From the NCBI GenBank assembly GCA_001770785.1, contig MERZ01000099.1:6144-14118 (forward strand): 7,975 bases of DNA. Reading direction: 5' to 3'. The notes beneath the pieces are model-generated. The model was given only the letters and a program-made list of their open reading frames with translations. It did no database searches and had not been told where the DNA came from. Below, in pieces: positions 1 to 5,168 of the stretch. Both the position numbers and the translations under genes were made by a program. The number at the start of each line of letters is the position of its first letter. Within the stretch, counting starts at the first letter, position 1. This stretch comes from Burkholderiales bacterium RIFCSPHIGHO2_12_FULL_61_11. Its GTDB lineage: Bacteria > Pseudomonadota > Gammaproteobacteria > Burkholderiales > Burkholderiaceae_C.

Positions 1-23
1 ATCCCCGCTCGCGCGGGGGAACC

Positions 24-543
24 GCCCTGCTCTACCAGATGACGGTAAAGAAGTGGGGCCTATCCCCGCTCGCGCGGGGGAACCGCCATGAAAGCCAAGA
101 TCATCAACGCTGGAATGGGCCTATCCCCGCTCGCGCGGGGGAACCGGCGTCAAGCGCATCGAGGTCAAAGGCGACCTGGGCCTATCCCCGCTCGCGCGGG
201 GGAACCGGGCGCGGGTGTACCGAAGCAACCACACCACGGGGCCTATCCCCGCTCGCGCGGGGGAACCTTGAAAGTCTCGCCAACGACCTGAGCCTGTACG
301 GGCCTATCCCCGCTCGCGCGGGGGAACCGCGCGGCTTCGGCTCCGTCTTATTGATCTTGCGGGCCTATCCCCGCTCGCGCGGGGGAACCGGCAAAAACCT
401 CCCTCTGCTCAGAGCTCAATTGGGCCTATCCCCGCTCGCGCGGGGGAACCCTGGATGCCGCCCTCGGGATTGACGCCAGCGTGGGCCTATCCCCGCTCGC
501 GCGGGGGAACCGCGGCCACGGCGTCAGGAATTAGTCAAGTTTG
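24..543 (-). other. Nine 32-bp CRISPR spacers of unknown origin
   Basis: Spacers lie at 24-55, 85-116, 146-177, 207-238, 268-299, 329-360, 390-421, 451-482 and 512-543. The newest should be 512-543, beside the leader. All differ from each other, and none obviously matches another part of this window, so I see no self-targeting within it. Several are open as short coding stretches on the plus strand. For example 85-116 reads AMKAKIINAG, 146-177 reads GVKRIEVKGDL and 24-55 reads ALLYQMTVKK. This is what spacers taken from phage or plasmid genes would look like, but a 32-bp GC-rich stretch is often open by chance. The sources cannot be named without a protospacer search. Confidence 0.9.
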
Positions 544-572
544 GGGCCTATCCCCGCTCGCGCGGGGGAACC
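544..572 (-). repeat. Leader-proximal CRISPR repeat with Cas6e hairpin and 8-nt handle
   Basis: This is the first repeat after the leader and stands for all copies. In the transcribed (minus) orientation it has a 6-bp stem, CCCCGC paired with GCGGGG, closed by the loop GCGA, which fits the stable GNRA tetraloop pattern. In the E. coli family Cas6e cuts at the 3' base of this stem. That leaves 21 nt upstream and an 8-nt 5' crRNA handle, here AUAGGCCC (E. coli: AUAAACCG). The counts fit exactly (21 + 8 = 29). New spacers are expected to be inserted at this repeat, which is then duplicated. The cleavage site is inferred from the family; the stem and lengths are seen directly. Confidence 0.9.
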
Positions 573-602
573 TCTCACGCCTAACTCATTGAGGCGTAAG
601 AG
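572..602 (-). repeat. Inverted repeat (hairpin) at leader-repeat junction
   Basis: Plus-strand arms 572-582 and 592-602 are complementary at 10 of 11 positions. The one mismatch (576/598) becomes a G-U wobble in the minus-strand transcript. The core is ACGCCT opposite AGGCGT, with a 9-nt loop at 583-591. The outer end of one arm falls exactly on the leader-repeat boundary, the outermost pair using the first base of the repeat. No T-run follows on either strand, so it does not look like an intrinsic terminator. It could be a binding site for a host factor or Cas1-Cas2, or an RNA structure at the start of the pre-crRNA. The pairing is seen; the role is unknown. Confidence 0.7.
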
Positions 603-628
603 AAAACAATGAAACCGACTCTGAATTT
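573..628 (-). promoter_or_regulatory. CRISPR leader (between cas2 stop and first repeat)
   Basis: Only 56 bp separate the cas2 stop codon from the first repeat. Leaders of type I-E arrays lie upstream of the leader-proximal repeat, guide Cas1-Cas2 integration and normally carry the array promoter. Orientation of the repeats and of cas2 places the leader here. The cas2-proximal half is A/T-rich compared with its surroundings; the repeat-proximal half is an inverted repeat. I find no good match by eye to the IHF consensus WATCAANNNNTTR on either strand, although IHF binds the E. coli leader. I also cannot pick a convincing -35/-10 pair. The functional leader or promoter may therefore extend into the 3' end of cas2, or the array may be partly read through from the cas operon. 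Confidence 0.75.
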
Positions 629-940
629 TTAAAGAACGTTTACAGCTTTGCTGCGACGGGTTAACCACATTCCGTCCATCTCAACCAATTCGCGCGATGG
701 TGTTCCAAGATGAGCAAGCCCAATGCCACCCACCTCATTCAAATCACGCCAGACCATCACCAAGCTACCTCTGGGCTCTTGTCCATGCCAATCGGCAACA
801 ACGCTCCATGTGCGTTCCTGTACTCCCTTGTTCATTCGGGGCGCTACAAAAACATTTGGCGCGACCTCCAACATGACCGAAGCGAGGAAACCATGAAACC
901 GGTCAGCCACATCACGCGTCACTATCATCACCAGCGCCAT
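629..940 (-). CDS. cas2: CRISPR-associated endoribonuclease-fold protein Cas2, type I-E
   Basis: Cas2 of the I-E (CasF/YgbF) class, 103 aa against about 94 in E. coli. In the cytoplasm a Cas2 dimer bridges two Cas1 dimers to form the spacer integrase, and mainly acts as scaffold and ruler. Sequence signs: the first beta strand ALVMIVTRDV (residues 2-11) aligns with the E. coli start (LVVVTENV); LEVAPNVFVA (24-33) matches LEVRAGVYVG; SLVMVWR (59-65) matches NVVMAWA; the C-terminal DGMWLTRR (89-96) matches DGLRLVSF. The ATG start is supported by GGAGG about six bases upstream. The gene starts inside the end of cas1 (29-bp overlap), implying translational coupling, and ends 56 bp before the first repeat. 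It appears intact. Assignment is firm because of the family-specific start and its position between cas1 and the array. Confidence 0.96.
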   Translation of the reverse strand: MALVMIVTRDVADRFHGFLASVMLEVAPNVFVAPRMNKGVQERTWSVVADWHGQEPRGSLVMVWRDLNEVGGIGLAHLGTPSRELVEMDGMWLTRRSKAVNVL

Positions 941-1805
941 TGGCCTCCTCCATGCGTAGTACCTGCTTGATCTTGTCGATCATCGACGGGATGACTTGCT
1001 GCTTGCGAAAAACCTGGGCCGCCTCGCGACGTACCAATCGATCAACCGTATCCTCCGCACCTTTGGCTACCTGCCGGGCAGCGGTAAAGGCAATTTGCAA
1101 CGTGACTGCTTCACGAAACAAGTCCGCAATGTCAAGCACAAAGGACTGCCCTGAATCTTCATGAATAAACCCCAATGGCGGCAATGCTGCCAACGACTGC
1201 ACCGCAATAGCCGCTGCAGCCTGCACGGCAGTGGCCGCGTGGTTCAGTGCTTGATTGGGAATATCGGCGGCCGTGGGATTGGCCCGGTCGTAGTGGCGCC
1301 CATTCCATTCGATTTCATGCTTGTCGGCCATCAGCTTGTACATGACTTTGACGCGTGAGCCCTCAATGCCACGAAGCGTGTCCAACTCCCGATGCGGCAG
1401 TATTTCGCCCAGGCGCAACGCATACATATGGCGCGCCACGCTGATGCGGCGACGCGGATTGCCCCACAGTTCCGCCTGGCGTCTGGCGACATCAGAACGA
1501 TCCGGCATCAAAGGCGGCGCGGTGTAGGAACGCACGCCATCCACACCAACGGCGGCCATCAGCGTGCCATGGCGGGCCAGCAAGCGCAAGGCGTCGTGCG
1601 TGACGCTACTGCCCGGTCCCAGCAAAATCATCGACACCGATTGATGCGGGATTTGATCAATTGTCGGAGTCAATGAGTTGCTGCCGCGCGTGAAGTGCAA
1701 GCAGCCATCAATCACGCACAGCTCACCCCGCTCCAGCCAAAGCAATCCGTGACGGTCTGCATGTGGGAAGCGAGCCGTTTCCAGCCCCAGACGTCCTTTA
1801 AGCAT
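912..1805 (-). CDS. cas1: CRISPR adaptation integrase Cas1, type I-E
   Basis: Cas1 integrase, 297 aa (E. coli 305). With Cas2 it captures prespacer DNA and joins it to the leader-repeat junction by two transesterifications. The N-terminal beta domain (about 1-95) contains VIDG (31-34) and the stretch around HDALRLLARHGTLM (70-83). The C-terminal helical domain carries the metal-binding triad. E148 lies in LRGIEGSRVKVMY. H215 lies in GFIHEDSGQSF. D228 (with D225) lies in VLDIADLF. These align with E. coli E141, H208 and D221, including the same 13-residue H-to-D spacing, so the enzyme should be active. The start is an ATG 18 bp after the cas6e stop; no strong Shine-Dalgarno is seen. The tail (about 286-297) is acidic and probably flexible. 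The neighbours, cas6e upstream and cas2 downstream, are in the standard I-E order. Confidence 0.98.
   Translation of the reverse strand: MLKGRLGLETARFPHADRHGLLWLERGELCVIDGCLHFTRGSNSLTPTIDQIPHQSVSMILLGPGSSVTHDALRLLARHGTLMAAVGVDGVRSYTAPPLMPDRSDVARRQAELWGNPRRRISVARHMYALRLGEILPHRELDTLRGIEGSRVKVMYKLMADKHEIEWNGRHYDRANPTAADIPNQALNHAATAVQAAAAIAVQSLAALPPLGFIHEDSGQSFVLDIADLFREAVTLQIAFTAARQVAKGAEDTVDRLVRREAAQVFRKQQVIPSMIDKIKQVLRMEEANGAGDDSDA
946..950 (-). promoter_or_regulatory. Ribosome binding site of cas2
   Basis: GGAGG on the minus strand lies about six bases before the cas2 ATG, inside the last codons of cas1. It supports the chosen start despite the 29-bp overlap and suggests cas2 can be initiated independently as well as by coupling. 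Confidence 0.65.
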
Positions 1806-1823
1806 TTTTACGGCTCTGCCACA

Positions 1824-2567
1824 TCAACCACGAGCCGAACGCAGCAAAAGGAGCCCGAAACCAAAAGCCCGATGTCGCCCAACCCCGCGTGCGAGTAGTT
1901 CAGCAAAGGCTTGCGAGTCTGTTACACGCAGTTGCCCATTAAGTACGACATCAGGCCCACTGACAAGGCGGCTGTGACGTGCATCATCGGCGCTGTTCTT
2001 TTGACTTTTTCGGGTCACACCCAGCTGCTGATAGCGGGTAACGCTGGCTTCAACCAGTTCCGCGCCTCCTTGCCGCGCCAACAGATCACGCAGCCACTGC
2101 ACATACACCTCGCTTCGGTCCAGCTCACTGCCCTGCGTCTTTTCAATGGCGGCCAAAAACGCATCACGTTCCCGACCCGTTTTGCCCTCGCGGATGATGG
2201 GGCGCACGCGCACCTCAAACCCAAGCGCATGTCCCGGCGCCCATTGCGTGGGGAAAGCCCGCGCACTCATGCCAGCATGGTGGAGAGTCTGACCCAAACC
2301 CAGTGCAGCCGCCACATCAGGATCAGCCAAGGCAGCGCACTGCGCCAATTCGACGGCATTCAGACGGGTGTAGGCCAGCAAGCCTTGCTCGGCATCGAGA
2401 TAACGAAACGGCTGCGGCGCATGTTCATCAAAGGCAGCGTGCAACAGCGCATGCAGTGCATAGCCCAAGTCGCCCTGCGAATCCAGCAAGCGATGGCGCG
2501 CCGCCCACGCTGCCAGCCGCTGCGGATCGGGCTGGGTATGCAGCAAATTAAGAGACTCAACACTCAT
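1824..2567 (-). CDS. cas6e: Cas6e (CasE/Cse3) CRISPR RNA endoribonuclease
   Basis: Cas6e cuts pre-crRNA at the base of each repeat hairpin, then stays bound to the 3' stem as the Cascade head subunit. At 247 aa it is longer than the E. coli protein (199). The extra length includes about 19 residues before the catalytic helix and more in the middle. The N-terminal part contains GYALHALLHAAF (35-46), which aligns with YQLHQGLWHLF of E. coli; H39 is therefore the likely counterpart of catalytic H20. Near the C-terminus ARGVGRHRAFGFGLLLL (226-242) is the glycine-rich RNA-binding loop typical of Cas6 RAMP proteins and matches QQGIGPAKSMGCGLLSL. The start overlaps the cas5e stop as ATGA, indicating coupling. 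The gene is intact. The H39 assignment is by visual alignment only. Confidence 0.95.
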   Translation of the reverse strand: MSVESLNLLHTQPDPQRLAAWAARHRLLDSQGDLGYALHALLHAAFDEHAPQPFRYLDAEQGLLAYTRLNAVELAQCAALADPDVAAALGLGQTLHHAGMSARAFPTQWAPGHALGFEVRVRPIIREGKTGRERDAFLAAIEKTQGSELDRSEVYVQWLRDLLARQGGAELVEASVTRYQQLGVTRKSQKNSADDARHSRLVSGPDVVLNGQLRVTDSQAFAELLARGVGRHRAFGFGLLLLRSARG

Positions 2568-3298
2568 GACATATTCCCCGCATTTTTAATGAGCCCTTCG
2601 CGCACCGGGCGCCAGCCGCCGTGTACGCCGCTGGTCCAGTTGCGTTCATCACAAACATCCACCACACGGTCCCCCGACAATTGGCCTTCGCCATCGGGCC
2701 ATTGCGCACGCATACCACTGGCCCCGCTGGCAAGCGGTGCAAGCTGCAGGGCCTGTAGCACTGAATCAGCATCGATCCAGCCCGCCATCAAACGCCCAAC
2801 AGGCAGACAGGGTTTGCGTCCGATAAACAGGGGACGCTGGGGCCGATCCAGCGCTTGGGCCACGTCGTCTAAAGTAGGAGACTCGTCAGCTGGCTCCAGT
2901 CGCAAAGCCAACAAGGCCCTGAGGTCAGTGTGGTAGTCGCGGTAACGCTGTAGGGTCAACGATTTGCGACCACTTTTATCAGCGGAATAACTGGGGCTTT
3001 TGGCTCGACCTTCGGGCTGCCCAAATGTCGTCCAGCCCGCATCGGCCTCAAACAGCTCGGCCGTTTGGTACTCGCGTAAATATTGCAGTTGCGACTCCAA
3101 GCATGTCCCCAATCGCAGCCGCTCTTGCAGCCGGTTGTGCAGCGCGTCATCGCCCCTATCCCAACCCAGGGCATTGGCAATCAGCCCCGTCACCATGGAG
3201 AGTGCTGGAAAATCACGAATCACACCGAAGTTGTCAATGGTTTCGCCGCCAAACGCAATGAGCGGGGATGAAAGCCTGATCAGCAAATGGCGCGGCAT
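2564..3298 (-). CDS. cas5: Cas5e (CasD) Cascade subunit
   Basis: Cas5e is the RAMP-fold subunit that grips the 5' handle of the crRNA at the Cascade foot, beside Cse1. It is 244 aa (E. coli 224). The N-terminal RLSSPLIAFG (8-17) and RDFPALSMVTGLIANALG (28-45) form the Cas5 signature (aPl.sfG followed by fPtkS.v.GllaaaLG). YRDYHTDLRALLAL (119-132) aligns with the HREYLCDASFTVAL region, and RPLFIGRKPCLPV (155-167) with the conserved PYLGRRSCP motif. It starts one base after the cas7e stop codon, with only a weak AGGCGG upstream, so translation is probably coupled to cas7e. It overlaps cas6e by 4 bp at its end. Because the repeat handle here differs from that of E. coli, the handle-contacting residues of this protein may differ too (inference). 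Confidence 0.95.
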   Translation of the reverse strand: MPRHLLIRLSSPLIAFGGETIDNFGVIRDFPALSMVTGLIANALGWDRGDDALHNRLQERLRLGTCLESQLQYLREYQTAELFEADAGWTTFGQPEGRAKSPSYSADKSGRKSLTLQRYRDYHTDLRALLALRLEPADESPTLDDVAQALDRPQRPLFIGRKPCLPVGRLMAGWIDADSVLQALQLAPLASGASGMRAQWPDGEGQLSGDRVVDVCDERNWTSGVHGGWRPVREGLIKNAGNMS

Positions 3299-3299
3299 T

Positions 3300-4571
3300 T
3301 CAGGCCGCCTGTACTGGCGCAGTGCCTTGGGTGATGTAGGCCTGCACCCAGGTCGCCAAGTCGTTCAAGGCCAGGCGCTGCGCATTGGGCACGGCCACTT
3401 TGTCCAAGGACAAAAAGCGACGATCCAGCGTGGCACCGTAAGCCTCATCCAGCTTGCCAATTTCGTCCGTCAGCATTTGCACGGCGGCTTCGCGAATGGC
3501 GGGCTGGTTCAGTGGCAAAGCATTTTGAAAAGCGCCTGCCAGGCTGCGCGGCTGCCAGTCGCCCACCTCCACCAGTAAAAATTTAGCCCACTCAAACGGT
3601 GCCGTAGAGCCGCGCTTGGCACCGGGGCTGACGGTAGCGATCAAGTGCAGCAAATGCTGCACCACACGGCCTGCCAATTCCCGCTTCTCGGCGGGCAAGG
3701 TAGCCCAGTCTTTGGCTTTTTCGCCTTCCAGGTTGGCAATCAGTTGCGGCACATCGACCACCACGTAACCGTAGTACAGACCGGAGGCCAGTTCGGTGTC
3801 AAAAATACCGGCGGAGCCTTGTTCGCCCGCTTCGCGCAGCAGGTCATCGACAACGGTGAAATAATCGCTCTCGACCTGCGCTTCATGGACCGTAAAGGCA
3901 TGCGCCACGTAAACGGCAGCATCGCGGCTGGCCAGCACGTCAGAAGTGACCATGCGGCCGAATAAAGCCGACTCCAGACCGCAGTTCAATGGCATCGCGG
4001 CAAGATTCGCCTGCTCAGACTTCAGTCTTTGCAGAAATGCCAGGCGGGCCTTATCTGCTGACTCAACTTGTTTGCCTACCTCTATCGCAATTTTCGTAAG
4101 GTATTCAAATTCAGCTACACCCAAAAGAATGGCTTGCTTCTGCGTACTCTCGCCTTCAGCCTCCTCGTCCTGGGCTTCTTCTGAATTTTCCTCAACATCA
4201 GCCGCTTTCTTTTTACCCTTCTTGGCAGTGGGTGCGGGCTTCATAAGTTTCCCCATATCCTTTTTTAGAGCGTCGGCGAAAGTTGAAGAAATGACGATCG
4301 CCACATTTTCACTAATGCCTTCCTCCATGAGGCTCACGCGGATGCGTTCCACAAATTGCCGCGAGCGCACTGCCATTGGCACACCGAGATTCGCCAAAGC
4401 GAAATGGTCATCGGCTACACGCCAGTGCCGCTTCAAACACTGGGACGAAATACGTGTGCGGATCTTGTCGCCATATGGCAGACGCTTGGCCAAACCCGCG
4501 TCATCGCGGTTCAGCAGCGCGCCAGGGTAGTTGTGCAGGGTGTGGATTTGGATAAAACGGGGCAGATTCAT
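3300..4571 (-). CDS. cas7: Cas7e (CasC/Cse4) Cascade backbone subunit
   Basis: Cas7e polymerises (six copies in E. coli Cascade) along the crRNA spacer and forms the backbone. It has 423 aa, about 60 more than E. coli (363). Clear family motifs: IQIHTLHNYPGALLNRDD (8-24 region), then IRTRISSQCLKRHWR (37-51) as in RVRISSQSLKRAMR; FGRMVTSD (204-211) as in SGRMATSG; VAHAFTVHEAQVESDYFTVV (222-241); SPGAKRGSTAPF (315-326) as in VPGAKQRTYAAF. The extra length is largely a low-complexity insert at about 111-146, lysine-rich (AKKGKKKAA) and then acidic (EENSEEAQDEEAEGE), probably a flexible loop. The ATG start has the best-spaced Shine-Dalgarno of the operon (AAGGAG, five bases away) in the operon's widest gap (36 bp), which fits the need for many copies of this subunit. 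Confidence 0.97.
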   Translation of the reverse strand: MNLPRFIQIHTLHNYPGALLNRDDAGLAKRLPYGDKIRTRISSQCLKRHWRVADDHFALANLGVPMAVRSRQFVERIRVSLMEEGISENVAIVISSTFADALKKDMGKLMKPAPTAKKGKKKAADVEENSEEAQDEEAEGESTQKQAILLGVAEFEYLTKIAIEVGKQVESADKARLAFLQRLKSEQANLAAMPLNCGLESALFGRMVTSDVLASRDAAVYVAHAFTVHEAQVESDYFTVVDDLLREAGEQGSAGIFDTELASGLYYGYVVVDVPQLIANLEGEKAKDWATLPAEKRELAGRVVQHLLHLIATVSPGAKRGSTAPFEWAKFLLVEVGDWQPRSLAGAFQNALPLNQPAIREAAVQMLTDEIGKLDEAYGATLDRRFLSLDKVAVPNAQRLALNDLATWVQAYITQGTAPVQAA

Positions 4572-4576
4572 GAAAA

Positions 4577-4582
4577 CTCCTT
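4577..4582 (-). promoter_or_regulatory. Strong ribosome binding site of cas7e
   Basis: AAGGAG on the minus strand, five bases before the cas7e ATG, in the 36-bp gap after cse2 (4572-4607). Most other genes of the operon start inside or immediately after the previous gene; this one has its own clean site. That fits high translation of the multi-copy backbone subunit (inference). Confidence 0.75.
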
Positions 4583-4607
4583 CATTGGTTTGCGGGTTGA
4601 TCGTTCG

Positions 4608-5168
4608 TTATGACTTGGATGCTGAGCGAGCCAACGCTGAAAAATAAGGGCCTGCAATGCGCAGGCGTATCGCCTCGGCTTTTTCCTTGTCATCGCGTTG
4701 GTTGCTGCTTTCTTTAAGTACCAGCTCACCCAGCTCGCGCCAGTTAGGCGCAACGCCTTTGCTGGCCAAAAGGCGCAGCACGCGGGGCAAAAGCTGCGTG
4801 AAGGCATCACCCCTTGATGTGAGCAACTTGGTCACGCGTGATTCAGACACCTTCGCTTGTGCCAACTGTTCGCCCAGTTTTTGTTTACGGTCATGCCCGG
4901 CTAGCGCCATGCCGTGCGCTATCAAGGCCCAGCGTGGCCATGTGTCAGCGTGCCATTGCTCGGGTGACAGGCCTGCTTTCAGCAGAGCGCGTGCCAACGC
5001 TGCCAACTGGTGCGGTTGAAGCGCTTCGGGCTTGAGCCGGGCCAGCGCCGCTCGCTCGCCAGAACTGGCGTGTTGGATATAAGTCGCCAGTGCGCCAATA
5101 GGCTCACGGTGAGTGGCTACTTCCACTGGTGCAGCTTTGGCATCTATGGTGGGGTCAAGCGTAGTCAA
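4608..5168 (-). CDS. cse2: Cse2 (CasB) Cascade small subunit
   Basis: Cse2 is the all-helical small subunit, present as a dimer along the Cascade belly, where it stabilises the displaced DNA strand of the R-loop. It is 186 aa, versus about 160 in E. coli; the first 20 or so residues look like an unstructured extension. Family signs, in order: GERAALARLKP (37-47), ALIAHGMALAGH (81-92), LGEQLAQAKVSESRVTKLL (98-116) and LPRVLRLLASKG (127-138). The protein is rich in arginine and lysine, as expected for binding a nucleic-acid strand. The start is TTG, chosen because AGGAGG sits six bases upstream. The next in-frame candidate, a GTG 14 codons later, lacks such a site, and no ATG occurs before the conserved core. 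It overlaps the end of cse1 by 14 bp. Confidence 0.93.
   Translation of the reverse strand: MTTLDPTIDAKAAPVEVATHREPIGALATYIQHASSGERAALARLKPEALQPHQLAALARALLKAGLSPEQWHADTWPRWALIAHGMALAGHDRKQKLGEQLAQAKVSESRVTKLLTSRGDAFTQLLPRVLRLLASKGVAPNWRELGELVLKESSNQRDDKEKAEAIRLRIAGPYFSALARSASKS

Larger units (their letters stand above)
1..572 (-). CRISPR. Type I-E CRISPR array, 9 full repeats plus 1 partial, 9 spacers
   Basis: The array has a strict 61-bp period. Complete 29-bp repeats start at 56, 117, 178, 239, 300, 361, 422, 483 and 544, and a tenth, partial repeat occupies 1-23 and is cut by the window start. By eye every repeat copy is identical. The nine spacers between them are each exactly 32 bp. On the plus strand a repeat begins GGGCCTAT and ends GGGGGAACC. 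Read on the minus strand it begins GGTTCCCC, then has the CCCCGC/GCGGGG palindrome, and ends ATAGGCCC. This matches the usual type I-E form (GTGTTCCCC...GGGGAT...CC), so I infer leftward transcription. That orientation agrees with all eight cas genes and places the leader at the right end, just after cas2. The leader-distal end is outside the window, so the true spacer number is unknown. Type I-E assignment is supported independently by the adjacent cse1, cse2 and cas6e genes. Confidence 0.99.

Noticed and set aside
24..55. Spacer resembling a tRNA D-arm (minus strand contains CTGGTAGAGCA)
   Set aside because: Only about 11 bases match the common tRNA D-loop pattern and the D-stem partner is not complementary. 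The same spacer reads as an ordinary coding stretch, so chance is more likely.
39..473. Open reading frames through the CRISPR array encoding repeated SPLARGN, PIPARAGEP and AYPRSRGGT motifs
   Set aside because: These are translations of the repeat in its three frames, cycling because the 61-bp period is not a multiple of three. They are a well-known false-protein artefact of GC-rich CRISPR arrays.
572..602. The leader hairpin as a rho-independent terminator of the cas operon
   Set aside because: No run of T follows the stem on either strand; on the minus strand it is followed directly by the GC-rich repeat.
1911..2936. 341-residue plus-strand open frame opposite cas6e and cas5e
   Set aside because: It lies wholly antisense to two well-supported Cas genes, crosses their boundary, has no recognisable domain and is biased in composition as expected of a shadow frame in GC-rich coding DNA.
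3946..4530. 194-residue plus-strand open frame opposite cas7e
   Set aside because: It is the antisense shadow of a conserved gene; its composition mirrors the complementary frame and no family is recognisable.
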